Source: FEN-1219 sp964503125 (lineage in GTDB: Bacteria > Pseudomonadota > Gammaproteobacteria > Steroidobacterales > Rariloculaceae). From it: a DNA stretch of 64,000 nt. Under the pieces are notes generated by a model. It saw only the letters and a list, made by a program, of their open reading frames with translations, was not told the origin of the DNA and searched no databases. Location of the stretch: assembly GCA_964503125.1 (NCBI GenBank), contig CAZCZE010000058.1, positions 32,232 to 96,231 on the forward strand, given 5' to 3'. Position 1 is the first letter of the stretch; every line of letters starts with the position of its first letter. The position numbers were made by a program, and so were the translations under genes. Shown in pieces: positions 1-8,322 of this stretch.

Positions 1-435
1 AAATACGAACGACGCACTAAACGGGGGTAAGCATGAACCAAGCGAACCATGGCGCTCGGCCTCATCTGAGCATTGCCGTCGGCTATTTCAATCATCCTAG
101 CATCGGCGCTCGCGGTCGGGCCGAGTCTCCGCGGCCTCGGTCCGAGACGGACTTGAGGCCGAAATTGGCGACGGAGTTCAGCGCGAACTGACCGCCCCAC
201 AAGCTCAGGCTTTTCCCGACGCCGATCGTCGTTGCGACGATACCTACGCCTCAGTCACTCAATACGGCTCGCCGATACAGAAGGTGCTGGCCTATGCGCG
301 GGCGGTCGTCGATGACGCCACGGTGGACCGCGCCGGCACGCACCACAAGATCGCTTGGCGAATCAACTGCTGGGCCAACGTAACGGCGAGCGCATTTCGA
401 TCGCCATCAATTTCAGCATCGCGGGTGTCTAGCAA
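1..435. other. Left-edge region with no recognised gene
   Basis: No family is recognised here. A 52-codon frame at 33-191 (+) starts with ATG about 5 bases after a GGGGGTAA purine run, but its product resembles nothing I know. A second + frame is open from 101 through about 680 and crosses into the decayed dehydrogenase, so it is probably chance openness in GC-rich DNA. Given the IS91-like end at 436 and the broken gene after it, I read this as decayed mobile-element edge DNA. A real small gene at 33-191 cannot be excluded. Confidence 0.3.
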
Positions 436-467
436 GCGGCTAGGTCGTATAAAAGGCCCTTCTGTCA
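436..467 (+). repeat. IS91-type terminal repeat, copy 1
   Basis: A 32-base stretch beginning GCGGCTAGG and ending AAGGCCCTTCTGTCA is nearly identical, with only a few differences, to 44311-44343. The second copy lies just downstream of an IS91-family transposase tail. I therefore infer that this is a terminal remnant of the same element family. No transposase sequence survives beside this copy; the next recognisable sequence is the aldehyde dehydrogenase fragment. Confidence 0.55.
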
Positions 468-545
468 AACCCAGTGTAGCGCCGGAGGGCGAAGGCGGTA
501 ACGCCAGACGCAAATCCTTCGACCGAACGGCCGCGAAAACTCCCT

Positions 546-948
546 TCACACCCGCGTTTCGTCGCTCCCACTACGCCGAAACTCGTTCCCGGCCACGCCG
601 CGCGCAGCCTCGTCACGGACGTGGCCGACGACAACCGGCTTGTGCAGGAGGAGCAGTTCGGACCGATCGTCCCCGATCCTGAAGTTCAGCGACGTCGAGG
701 ACGCCCTGCGCCGCGCTAACGATACGCGCTTCGGCTTGAGCGACTCGGTCTGGAGCAAAGACCTCACGCGCGGCGCCGAGATCGCGGCGCGGCTCGAGGT
801 CGGCACGGCGTGGGTCAACCAGCACCGGACGACGTCGGCGTTCGTACCGTTCGGCGGCGCCAAGGAGTCGGGGCTCGGGCGGCAATACTCGGCGCTCGGG
901 CTCAAGAGCTTCATGGAGCCCGAGGTCGTCAGCGTGGCGAAGCAGTAG
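546..948 (+). pseudogene. Aldehyde dehydrogenase C-terminal fragment, frameshifted
   Basis: The last ~130 residues of an NAD(P)-dependent aldehyde dehydrogenase are visible in two frames. The frame through 612-675 gives RLVQEEQFGPIVP, the conserved EEQFGP block. After one extra base near 676 the next frame gives ILKFSDVEDALRRAND, then the typical WVNQH and FGGAKESGLGR motifs and a natural stop at 948. The whole N-terminal two-thirds, including the catalytic Cys/Glu region, is absent, and the first residues (VAPT followed by unrelated sequence) look disrupted. Its end overlaps the convergent membrane gene by about 20 bases. Truncation beside an IS91-type end suggests element-mediated loss. Confidence 0.8.
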
Positions 949-2422
949 GGCTCCGGCGGTCGCCCAAGTTCCTGAGCTGCCGCAGATCGAGCACCAAATC
1001 GAACGGCATGATCGGCGGGCTCAAGCTCGTCGTCAGCGTGTACCGCGTGCCCTCCGGTAGCCCGCTCGGGAAACGTTGCCGCATCGCGGCCCTGAACATC
1101 TCGACGGCCGCCCACTGCGCATCGGCCGACAACGAGCCGTGCTCGTCGGCATAGACGCGCTCCGTCGACCGGTAGTCGGTCGTCGGTCGAACGATGTAGA
1201 CCCGCGTGTCGGTCGACAGGGTCAAGCCGTTGGCCGCCTCTTCCATGAGCTGCCACTCGCGGCCCTGTGGCTCTGCGATCAGCGTTAATGCGTGGTGATG
1301 CGCGAGCACTGCGCCGGTAACCGTGAATGCTGCAAACGTCGCCACCGCGGCGATGCGCTGCAAGCGGAAGCGCGCGAACGTCGCCCGCAGACCGAACACG
1401 AACAACACGAGGAACAGGCCGGAGAGCGGCAACAGGGTTCGATAGCCGATGGCTTGCGAGCTCGCCGCGAGACTCACGCTGTGCGCGACGAATGGCAACA
1501 ACAACGCAGCGAACAGCCAGCGGCGGCGCTGCGCGGCGTCCTTGGCGCCGTAGAGGAAGCCGAGCGCGGCGATGACCGCCACCGCCGCGACGACGAGCCA
1601 AAACCAGAACGGCGTGGCGTAGCTGTCACGCAGCGCGAACAACGCGAGCGAGTTCGGCACGGGATTGCGGAAGAACCAGAGGAGCTTCACCAATGGATCG
1701 GGCTCGAGCCTCATGCGCGCCGCTTCCGGCACGACGCCCTCGGTGAACACGGCGTTCATCAGGAGGAACCCTGCGAACAGAGCGACGAACAACGCGCCCA
1801 AATGTGCGGCCACCCACTTGAGGTCGCTGCGCGCCGAAGTGCCGTGCCGCAGCAGCAGCGCGGCTGCGAACGGCATGACCGCGAACAGCGCGCTCGTCTG
1901 ATAGGTGAGGCCCGCGACGAAATACAACGCGCCGCCGGCCGCGACGAGCGCGGCGCGTGTGGGTCCGCGGCGCTCGAGACCGCGATCGAGGAGCCCGAAC
2001 CCCGCCACGGCTGCGACGAGCGCGAGCGCAACGGGCCAGGCGATGGCCCAACCCACGACGACCTGCACGCCGGGCAGCAGCGTCACGGCCGCCGCGAGCG
2101 CCGCGGCTTCCTCGTCGCGCCAGCCCGAACGCCTGAGCTGCCACCAGAGCAGCGCGCCGACGACACCCATGAGCAGCGCGCTCACGACACGCAGCGTCGT
2201 AAGCTGCGGCACCTCGTAGATGTCGCGCAGCGACGTTTCGAGCGCGAACCCGTAGACGGGGCGGCCGTTCGACGTCGTGAGCTGCATGAGCCAGCCGGGC
2301 CGCTCGCGCACCTCGCGCAAGTGCGCGTAGTCGTCGCGGAACCCGTACTCGTGCGAAGTCGTCGGCCAGTAGACCACGAACGGCAGAACCGCCAGCGCAA
2401 GTACCGTGAGCCAGGCGCGCAT
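929..2422 (-). CDS. Polytopic membrane glycosyltransferase (GT-C/GtrII-like)
   Basis: A 497-residue integral membrane protein with about ten hydrophobic segments. It starts MRAWLTVLALAVLPFVVYW and has an acidic RDDY motif in the first periplasmic loop, the position where GT-C enzymes and Glucos_trans_II proteins carry catalytic acidic residues. A soluble tail of about 100 residues follows the last helix. The ATG at 2422 lies two bases after the stop of the upstream methyltransferase, so it is the last gene of the glycosylation operon. By analogy with serotype-converting GtrC/GtrII proteins it would transfer a sugar from polyprenyl phosphate onto surface glycan in the periplasm. The operon context supports this better than sequence similarity; the acceptor is unknown. 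Confidence 0.6.
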   Translation of the reverse strand: MRAWLTVLALAVLPFVVYWPTTSHEYGFRDDYAHLREVRERPGWLMQLTTSNGRPVYGFALETSLRDIYEVPQLTTLRVVSALLMGVVGALLWWQLRRSGWRDEEAAALAAAVTLLPGVQVVVGWAIAWPVALALVAAVAGFGLLDRGLERRGPTRAALVAAGGALYFVAGLTYQTSALFAVMPFAAALLLRHGTSARSDLKWVAAHLGALFVALFAGFLLMNAVFTEGVVPEAARMRLEPDPLVKLLWFFRNPVPNSLALFALRDSYATPFWFWLVVAAVAVIAALGFLYGAKDAAQRRRWLFAALLLPFVAHSVSLAASSQAIGYRTLLPLSGLFLVLFVFGLRATFARFRLQRIAAVATFAAFTVTGAVLAHHHALTLIAEPQGREWQLMEEAANGLTLSTDTRVYIVRPTTDYRSTERVYADEHGSLSADAQWAAVEMFRAAMRQRFPSGLPEGTRYTLTTSLSPPIMPFDLVLDLRQLRNLGDRRSPTASPR

Positions 2423-2424
2423 CG

Positions 2425-3123
2425 TCAGGTCGCCTTGCGCGCCGCCACGTAATACTGTGCGCCGAGCGGCAACCACTTGAGCCCCGCTTCGAGCGGGCGC
2501 AGGCCGCGCAGCGCATGCGGGAAGAAGATGCGGTAGCGAACCGCGGCTGCGTCGAAGCCCGCGGCTCGCACGCGGCGCCGCATCGTCGGCGCGAGCACGA
2601 GCTCCGCATGCTCGTCGAACTCGCAGGTGTTGACGGCGTGGCGCGTCAGCGGGTTCAGCGGGTTGTGCTCGAAGACGAACAGCCGGCCGCCCGGCGCCAG
2701 CACGCGGCGGATCTCGCCGAGCAGCGCGACGTGCTCGTCGTGCGGGATGTGGTGGAACACGCACGACGCGAGCGCGACATCGAACGTGCCGTCGGCGTAA
2801 GGAATCCGGCGGCCGTCGAAGTGCCGGAACTCTGCGGCCGCGCCATGGCGCGCCACGCCCACCTCGAGACTCTTGTGTGACACGTCGAGGCACGTGACGC
2901 GCGTCGCCGGCAAATAGCGCGCGAAGAACGGCACCGAGTAGCCGACGCCTGCGCCGAAATCGAGCGCCGTGCGCGCGATGGCGCGCGCGCGCTGAAGCTC
3001 CGCCGCGATGTCGACGACCTTGTACTCGGCGAAATACTCGGGCTCCTCGCCCGAGAGCCGAATGTTCGCGGCGTGCAGCGCGCGATATTCGTCGGCGAAT
3101 TTGTCGAACTCGGCTTCGTCCAT
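2425..3123 (-). CDS. Class I SAM-dependent methyltransferase
   Basis: A 232-residue cytosolic methyltransferase. Motif I is LDFGAGVGYSVPF near residues 75-87, the acidic end of strand beta2 is CLDVSHKS, and the GGRLFVFEHNPLNPL segment gives motif III. It is cotranscribed with the ChbG-like deacetylase upstream (7-base gap) and the polytopic glycosyltransferase downstream (2-base gap). Within a Gtr-like operon it may methylate a lipid-linked sugar or its carrier, but the substrate cannot be read from the sequence. Length and fold are normal for the Methyltransf_11/25 families. Confidence 0.85.
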   Translation of the reverse strand: MDEAEFDKFADEYRALHAANIRLSGEEPEYFAEYKVVDIAAELQRARAIARTALDFGAGVGYSVPFFARYLPATRVTCLDVSHKSLEVGVARHGAAAEFRHFDGRRIPYADGTFDVALASCVFHHIPHDEHVALLGEIRRVLAPGGRLFVFEHNPLNPLTRHAVNTCEFDEHAELVLAPTMRRRVRAAGFDAAAVRYRIFFPHALRGLRPLEAGLKWLPLGAQYYVAARKAT

Positions 3124-3130
3124 GGTCGGT

Positions 3131-3967
3131 TCAGAGATCGCGATAGGAAATCAGTTGCACGCCGCGCGCGCTCAGGAGCTCGCGGATGCGCGGGCTCGTG
3201 AGCGCCGCGAGCTCGGCCGCCCAGGCGTACCGCCAACCGTCGGCGCGCGTGTCCGCCTGACCCGGATGGCACATGAGCTCGACGGTGCGCCCCGGAAGCA
3301 AGTCGGTCAACACGGTCTTAAGATTCCGTTCGTCGAGCCGGCCGCCGAAGTAGAAGCCTACGAAATCGTCGCTGCGCCGCAAGCCGTCGCGCGGGGACAG
3401 CGCACAGCACACGTATACCGCCGCCTGCTCGGCGAGGCGCTTGAGGCCGCGCGGGTTGCGCAGCATGTGGGCGCGCACGCGCTCGGCCGGGTAGCGCACG
3501 GCCGCGATGCCGTGCGCCGCCGCGAGCTCGGCCACGACGCGTGCGATGCCGGGCAGCACGTGCACGTGCTGGTGGCCGTCGAAATGCGTCACGGCGAGGC
3601 CGGCGGCACGCACGCGCCGAATTTGCGCGTCGAGCTCGACCTTCACCTCGCGCAGCGAAATACGCGCGCCGAGCTGCCGGCCGGCGAGCTCGACGGCGTG
3701 CGGCGCGAAGCGTCCGTCCGGGCCGACGAGCGTCGGCACGGCCGTGCCCGCGAGCGGCCGCTGCTCCGTGAGCACGAGGTGCACGCCGATACCGAGCTCG
3801 GGGCGCTCGCGCGCGAGCGCGACGGCGTGCTCGAAGCTCTGCCCCGTGGCCATGATCGACGCGGACGTCACGATGCCGCGATCGTGGGCTTCGGCGATGC
3901 CGAGGTTCACGGCCTCGGCGATGCCGAAGTCGTCGGCGTTGACGATGAGCCGCGTGCTTCTGCTCAT
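3131..3967 (-). CDS. ChbG/HpnK (YdjC-like) carbohydrate deacetylase
   Basis: A 278-residue YdjC-superfamily protein. The metal-binding NADDFG motif is at residues 10-15 and the second metal/active-site block THFDGHQHVHVLPG lies near the middle. The family includes chitooligosaccharide deacetylase ChbG and hopanoid-associated HpnK. I chose the ATG at 3967 because it overlaps the GtrA stop as ATGA and places the NADDFG motif at the normal distance. No squalene-hopene or other hpn genes are nearby, while GtrA and a polyprenyl-phosphate glycosyltransferase precede it. Deacetylation of a lipid-linked amino sugar is therefore more likely than hopanoid chemistry. Confidence 0.85.
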   Translation of the reverse strand: MSRSTRLIVNADDFGIAEAVNLGIAEAHDRGIVTSASIMATGQSFEHAVALARERPELGIGVHLVLTEQRPLAGTAVPTLVGPDGRFAPHAVELAGRQLGARISLREVKVELDAQIRRVRAAGLAVTHFDGHQHVHVLPGIARVVAELAAAHGIAAVRYPAERVRAHMLRNPRGLKRLAEQAAVYVCCALSPRDGLRRSDDFVGFYFGGRLDERNLKTVLTDLLPGRTVELMCHPGQADTRADGWRYAWAAELAALTSPRIRELLSARGVQLISYRDL

Positions 3968-4371
3968 GTGCGTTCGGCGAAGGCCCAATGCTTCATGCCG
4001 AGATAGTGCGTCGCCAGAATCGCGAGCGTGAGCGGCAGCCAGACCTTAAGCTCAGGATATCCCGCCCGGTCGACGAGCACGAGCACGATGAGGGTGCTGG
4101 CGGCGAGTGTCGCCGCGTTGAGCAGCGTGAAACGCCACGCGTGCGCTGCGGCGCGCCCCTCGGCGCGAAAGGTCCAGACTCGGTTGAGCACGAAGCTGTT
4201 GAGCATGCCCGCTGCGTAGGCGAGCACGTTGGCGACGGCGCCGCGGCCGCCGAAGTCGCCGAGCGGCAGATAGTGATACGAGCCGTAGAACGCCGCGAAG
4301 CTCACAACGAAATTGGCGCAGCCGACGACGACGAACCGTGCAAGCGAGTGCTTGAGAACGAACGACGGCAC
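3964..4371 (-). CDS. GtrA-family membrane protein (lipid-linked sugar flippase)
   Basis: A 135-residue protein with four predicted transmembrane helices. It opens with FVVVGCANFVVSFAAFY and contains AGMLNSFVLNRVWTF, the typical GtrA core. GtrA proteins are thought to flip undecaprenyl-phosphate-linked glucose made by a GtrB-type enzyme. That partner is directly upstream (4381-5370) with a 9-base gap. The stop overlaps the next ATG by one base pair step (ATGA), so translation of the two is probably coupled. Confidence 0.88.
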   Translation of the reverse strand: MPSFVLKHSLARFVVVGCANFVVSFAAFYGSYHYLPLGDFGGRGAVANVLAYAAGMLNSFVLNRVWTFRAEGRAAAHAWRFTLLNAATLAASTLIVLVLVDRAGYPELKVWLPLTLAILATHYLGMKHWAFAERT

Positions 4372-4380
4372 GCGCGGCGC

Positions 4381-5370
4381 TCAGGCATCCGAGCGCGGAT
4401 CGGCTCCGGAACCGCGCCGCGCAAGCCGCTCGGCGGCGGTGACGGCGAGGCGCGTCGTCTCACGCACGAGGAACCGCGGCCGGCGGCGCACTTCGACGGC
4501 GATGCGCCCCACGTACTCGGCGAGCACGGCCAGGAACACGAACAACACGCCGAACAGGAATGACGAGATCGCGACCGACGAGGCCCAGCCCGGAATCACG
4601 TTCTCGTCGAGCCACCAGCCGAGGATCGCGTAACCGGTCCCGAGGAATGCGATCGTCGACGACAAGAGACCGATCGCGATGCCGACGCGCAGCGGCACGA
4701 GCGAGAACGCGCTGACGCCGTGCCAGCCGAGCGACAACATTCTGCGTACGTTGTACTTGCTCACGCCCGCATGGCGTTGCCCGCAGTCGAACGGCACGCT
4801 CGCCGTCGCATAGCCCACCCAGTGGACGAGCCCGCGCAGGAACAACCCTTCCTCTTCGAATTTCAAGATCTCGTCGACGACCTGCCGGTCGAGCAACCGA
4901 AAGTCGGCCGAGCCGGGCTCGATGGCGACACCGCTCAAGAACGCGAACAACCGGTAGTAGGGTCGCGAGAACGTGCGCTTGCCCCAGGAGAGATTCGGCG
5001 GATCGCGCCGCACGGCGTGGACGATCTGGAACCCCTCGCGCCACTTGCGCACGAGCTGCGGTAACAACGCGGGCGGATGCTGGAGATCGGCGTCCATCAT
5101 GATGACGGCGCGGCCGCGTGCGGCCGCGAGTCCGGCCATGAGCGCCGGCTGGTGACCGAAATTGCGCGAGAGCCTGAGGCCCCTCACGCGCACGTCGCTG
5201 GCGCTCAACCGTTCGATCGCGCTCCACGTGCCGTCGGTGCTGCCGTCGTCGACGACGACGAGCTCCCAGTCGCCAGTACTCGCGCCCGCGTCCATGACTT
5301 CGCGGACATTGACATAGAGAACCTCGAGATTCTGCTCCTCGTTGTACGCGGGTATCACGATCGAAATCAT
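4381..5370 (-). CDS. Polyprenyl-phosphate glycosyltransferase, family 2 (GtrB/ArnC/Dpm1-like)
   Basis: A 329-residue GT2 enzyme. The GT-A domain starts at residue 1 with ISIVIPAYNEEQNLE, has VVVDDGSTDGT near 40 and the metal-binding MMDADLQHPP near 91-100. Two C-terminal transmembrane helices follow (about 228-290), as in GtrB and ArnC. It loads a sugar from a nucleotide sugar onto undecaprenyl phosphate on the cytosolic face of the inner membrane. It is first in the minus-strand operon with GtrA, the deacetylase, the methyltransferase and the polytopic transferase. A divergent methyltransferase starts 40 bases upstream, so promoters for both lie in that short gap. Confidence 0.9.
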   Translation of the reverse strand: MISIVIPAYNEEQNLEVLYVNVREVMDAGASTGDWELVVVDDGSTDGTWSAIERLSASDVRVRGLRLSRNFGHQPALMAGLAAARGRAVIMMDADLQHPPALLPQLVRKWREGFQIVHAVRRDPPNLSWGKRTFSRPYYRLFAFLSGVAIEPGSADFRLLDRQVVDEILKFEEEGLFLRGLVHWVGYATASVPFDCGQRHAGVSKYNVRRMLSLGWHGVSAFSLVPLRVGIAIGLLSSTIAFLGTGYAILGWWLDENVIPGWASSVAISSFLFGVLFVFLAVLAEYVGRIAVEVRRRPRFLVRETTRLAVTAAERLARRGSGADPRSDA

Positions 5371-5410
5371 GGCTTAGTTTCCCCACACGTCTTGGTCAAT
5401 ACTACGCCTG

Positions 5411-6070
5411 ATGAGTCATCCGAGTCTCAGCACGTTCGCGCCGCTGCCGCGGAAGGAGCGCTGGTTCTGCCGCGGCCGGCTTGCGCTCGCGCCGCTCGAG
5501 CAGGTCGCCGCGCGTGCCATGGGCACGACGCTGCTCGACGTCGGCTGCGGCCACGGCGTGCTCGCGGCGCTACTGCTGCACGGCCATCCCGAACGACGCG
5601 TCGTCGGCATCGACCCCGACGAGCGCAAAATTGCGTGGGCCCGTGAATCCGTCGGCCGCGACCCGCGCGCCGAGTTTCGCGCCTGCACGATCGAAACGCT
5701 CGCGGCCGAGCGTCCCGCCTCGTTCGACTGCGTGCTCATCGCCGACGTGCTCTGTCTCATCGCGCGCGACGAGTGGGCGCCGCTGCTCGCGGCCGCGCGG
5801 CAGTTGCTGCGCCCCGGCGGCCGCCTCGTGCTCAAGGACGCCGAGGACGACGGCTCCTGGCGCGCCGCGAAGGCAATCTGGCAGGAACGGCTCATGGTGC
5901 ACGTGCTGCGGCGCACCGTGTCGAGCGGCATCGGCTTCGCGACGCGCGCGGAGCTTTCGGGCTACGTGACGCGGGCCGGCTTCGTCATCGACGAGATCGC
6001 AAGCTACGCGCGCGGCTATAGCACGCCGCACGTGCTCTTCGTCGCACACGCGGTCGCGCACGCGGCCTAG
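5411..6070 (+). CDS. Class I SAM-dependent methyltransferase
   Basis: A 219-residue methyltransferase with motif I LLDVGCGHGVLAALLL near residues 40-55, the acidic VVGIDPDERKI, and a GGRLVLKDAEDDGSW segment. It is divergent from the glycosylation operon and shares its 40-base intergenic promoter region, so it may belong functionally to that locus. The stop falls one base before the end of the convergent MetE-like gene. The substrate is unknown. It is not a close paralogue of the methyltransferase at 2425. Confidence 0.85.
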   Translation: MSHPSLSTFAPLPRKERWFCRGRLALAPLEQVAARAMGTTLLDVGCGHGVLAALLLHGHPERRVVGIDPDERKIAWARESVGRDPRAEFRACTIETLAAERPASFDCVLIADVLCLIARDEWAPLLAAARQLLRPGGRLVLKDAEDDGSWRAAKAIWQERLMVHVLRRTVSSGIGFATRAELSGYVTRAGFVIDEIASYARGYSTPHVLFVAHAVAHAA

Positions 6071-6071
6071 C

Positions 6072-7169
6072 TCAACCCCACACTCGCTCCGCGACCTCGA
6101 CGATGCGCGTAAGCTTCGCCCACTGCTCGTCCTCGGTGAGCAGGTTGCCCTCCTCCGTCGACGCGAAGCCGCACTGCGGCGCGAGGCAGAGTTGCTCGAG
6201 CGGCGCGAACTGCGCGGCCGCGTCGATGCGCCGCTCGAGCTCGTCGCGGCTCTCGAGCGCGCCGCGCTTCGTGGTCACGAGGCCGAGCGCGACACGCTTG
6301 CCGTGCGGCAGCAGCCGCAGAGGCGCAAAACCGCCGGAACGCTCGTCGTCGTACTCCATGAAATAGCCGTGCACGCGGATCCGGTTGAACAGCACGTCCA
6401 CGACGGCGTCGTAGCCGCCGGTGCCCATATAGGTCGACTTGAAGTTGCCGCGGCAGAGATGCAGCGTGACGGTCATGTCGGCCGGGATGTCGGCGATCGC
6501 CGTGTTGATGAGCTCGGCGTAGAGCGTCAAGAGCTGGTCGGGATCGTCGCCGCGCGCCGCCATCTTGGCGCGGTACTGCGCGTCGCAGAGCATTGCGATG
6601 AACACCTCGTCGAGCTGCAAGTAGCGGCAGCCCGCGGCTGCGAATGCGTTGACGGCCGCGCGATAGGCCCGGCCGAGATCGGCGTAGAGCTCGTCGCGGC
6701 GCGGATAGACGCGCGCGTCGATCGGCGGCAGCACGGGCCGGCCGAGCAACGCCGATGGCGCCGGAATCGTGAGCTTCGCCGCCGCACCCGCGCGCTCGTG
6801 CAAGAAGCGGTAGTGCTCAAGCTGCGGATGGCTCGAGAAGCCGATCTTGCCGTCGACGCGCACGCCCGCGGTGCGCGGCGTGGCGCCGACGAACCCCGTG
6901 CCGAAGTCCGCGTGATGCTCGGCGATGCCGTCGAGGCTCCAGAGGAAATCGAGGTGCCACCATGAGCGGCGCAGCTCGCCGTCCGTGACGCTTATCGTGC
7001 CGAGCGCCCGCTGCTTGGCCACGACGCGCTCGATCTCGCGGTCCTCGACGGCCTTAAGATCGGCGGCGTCGAGCATGCCGTCGGCGTAGCGCCGCCGCGC
7101 CTCTTTGAGCGCCGCGGGCCGCAGCAAGCTGCCGACGTGGTCGGCGCGAAACGGCGGGCGGCTCGACAT
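6072..7169 (-). CDS. MetE C-terminal-like (cobalamin-independent methionine synthase II) protein
   Basis: A 365-residue protein matching the YxjG/YxjH branch of the UROD/MetE-like superfamily. It opens FRADHVGSLLRPAALKEA and has TDGELRRSWWHLDFLW. It keeps candidate zinc ligands: His and Cys in LHLCRGNF, Glu in GLVTTKRGALESRDEL, and Cys in LCLAPQCGFAST. It lacks the N-terminal half of true MetE, so it is a stand-alone methyltransferase module. Members often act on non-folate methyl donors; the donor here is not known. It lies 17 bases after the PrpF-like gene on the same strand, so the two may be cotranscribed. Confidence 0.8.
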   Translation of the reverse strand: MSSRPPFRADHVGSLLRPAALKEARRRYADGMLDAADLKAVEDREIERVVAKQRALGTISVTDGELRRSWWHLDFLWSLDGIAEHHADFGTGFVGATPRTAGVRVDGKIGFSSHPQLEHYRFLHERAGAAAKLTIPAPSALLGRPVLPPIDARVYPRRDELYADLGRAYRAAVNAFAAAGCRYLQLDEVFIAMLCDAQYRAKMAARGDDPDQLLTLYAELINTAIADIPADMTVTLHLCRGNFKSTYMGTGGYDAVVDVLFNRIRVHGYFMEYDDERSGGFAPLRLLPHGKRVALGLVTTKRGALESRDELERRIDAAAQFAPLEQLCLAPQCGFASTEEGNLLTEDEQWAKLTRIVEVAERVWG

Positions 7170-7186
7170 CGGCGCACCGCCGCGCG

Positions 7187-8275
7187 TCAGCGGCGGCCGT
7201 CCCAGATCGCACTCGGCACGAGGACCTCGCCGCGCATGATGAGCCGCGCCGTGCGCAGCAACCCGGCCTTGCGCACCTCGGGCCGCTCGCGCGTGCCGCC
7301 GACCTCGAGCGTCACCGAGAACTCGCCCGTGGGGTGCTCGATCGACATCTGCTTGACCGCGCCGTCGGGCACCGTCGCGATGCCCTGCGTCACCGAGCCC
7401 GGCAGGATGCAGGCCGTCGCGACGGACACGGCGCCGAGCACGCCGATCGCGGCGTGGCAGTCGTGCGGGATGAACGTGCGCGTGCAGACGTGGCCGCCGG
7501 CGCGCGCGGGCGCGATGAGGCTCATCTTCGGCACGACCTTCGTCTTGACGTCGCCGAGGTTCATGCGCGGGCCTACGCTAAGTCGAATCGCTTCGATCCT
7601 GGCCTTGAGCGCCTTGTCGGCGTCGAGATCCTTCGGCGTCTCGTAGCCCGTGATGCCGAGATCGCGCGCGCGCAGCACCACCACGGGCATGCCGTTGTCG
7701 ATGCACGTGACCTCGACGCCGTCGACGACGTCGCGTGCGCTGCCCGTCGGCAGCAGGCTGCCCGTGGCCGAGCCCGCGACGTCGAGGTAGTTGCAAACGA
7801 TGGGCGCGGCCGTGCCCGGCACGCCGTCGATGCGCGCGGCGCCGTCGTAGTTGACGCGCTTGCCCGGCGTCTCGACGAGCAGCTCGCAGAGGTTGCCGCT
7901 GTTCCGCATACGCACGCGCACGGGCGTGATGCCCTCGCGGGCTTCGACGAGGCCGTTCGCAAGCGCAAACGGCGCGACGCCGGCCAGGATGTTGCCGCAG
8001 TTCGGCGTCGTATCGACGCGCCCTTCGCCGACGACGACCTGCACGAACAAATAGTCGATGTCGGCGTCGCTCGACGCCGAGCGGCTCACGATCGCGACCT
8101 TGCTCGTGAGCGGATGCGCGCCGCCCGCGCCGTCGATCTGCCGCGCGTCGCTGCCCATCGCCGCGACGAGCACGCGATCGCGCAGCGCCTCGTCGGCCGG
8201 CAGATCTTCCTTGCGGAAGTAGAGCCCCTTCGAGCTGCCGCCGCGCATGAGAAAACAAGGAATCGCCGTTTGCAT
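7187..8275 (-). CDS. PrpF-family tautomerase, 4-oxalomesaconate tautomerase-like
   Basis: A 362-residue protein of the PrpF/DUF453 family with the typical start IPCFLMRGGSSKGLYF, GSDARQIDGAGGAHPLTSK, and the cysteine motif TTPNCGNILAGVAPFA. GalD and LigU, the closest characterised subgroup by general layout, isomerise 4-oxalomesaconate in gallate and protocatechuate 4,5-cleavage. PrpF itself isomerises 2-methylaconitate. No propionate (prpB/C/D) genes are nearby, which favours the aromatic-pathway role, but no ring-cleavage dioxygenase is in the window either. The start is 17 to 47 bases from the divergent aldo/keto reductase. Confidence 0.8.
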   Translation of the reverse strand: MQTAIPCFLMRGGSSKGLYFRKEDLPADEALRDRVLVAAMGSDARQIDGAGGAHPLTSKVAIVSRSASSDADIDYLFVQVVVGEGRVDTTPNCGNILAGVAPFALANGLVEAREGITPVRVRMRNSGNLCELLVETPGKRVNYDGAARIDGVPGTAAPIVCNYLDVAGSATGSLLPTGSARDVVDGVEVTCIDNGMPVVVLRARDLGITGYETPKDLDADKALKARIEAIRLSVGPRMNLGDVKTKVVPKMSLIAPARAGGHVCTRTFIPHDCHAAIGVLGAVSVATACILPGSVTQGIATVPDGAVKQMSIEHPTGEFSVTLEVGGTRERPEVRKAGLLRTARLIMRGEVLVPSAIWDGRR

Positions 8276-8322
8276 GATCCGTATGGTAAGGCGTGCTCGA
8301 GGTGCGCTGCTACACTGGCCGC

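Noticed and set aside
3131..3967. Hopanoid biosynthesis locus because of the HpnK-like protein
   Set aside because: No squalene-hopene cyclase or other hpn gene is present, and the neighbours are Gtr-type glycosylation genes. ChbG/YdjC proteins act on many sugars.
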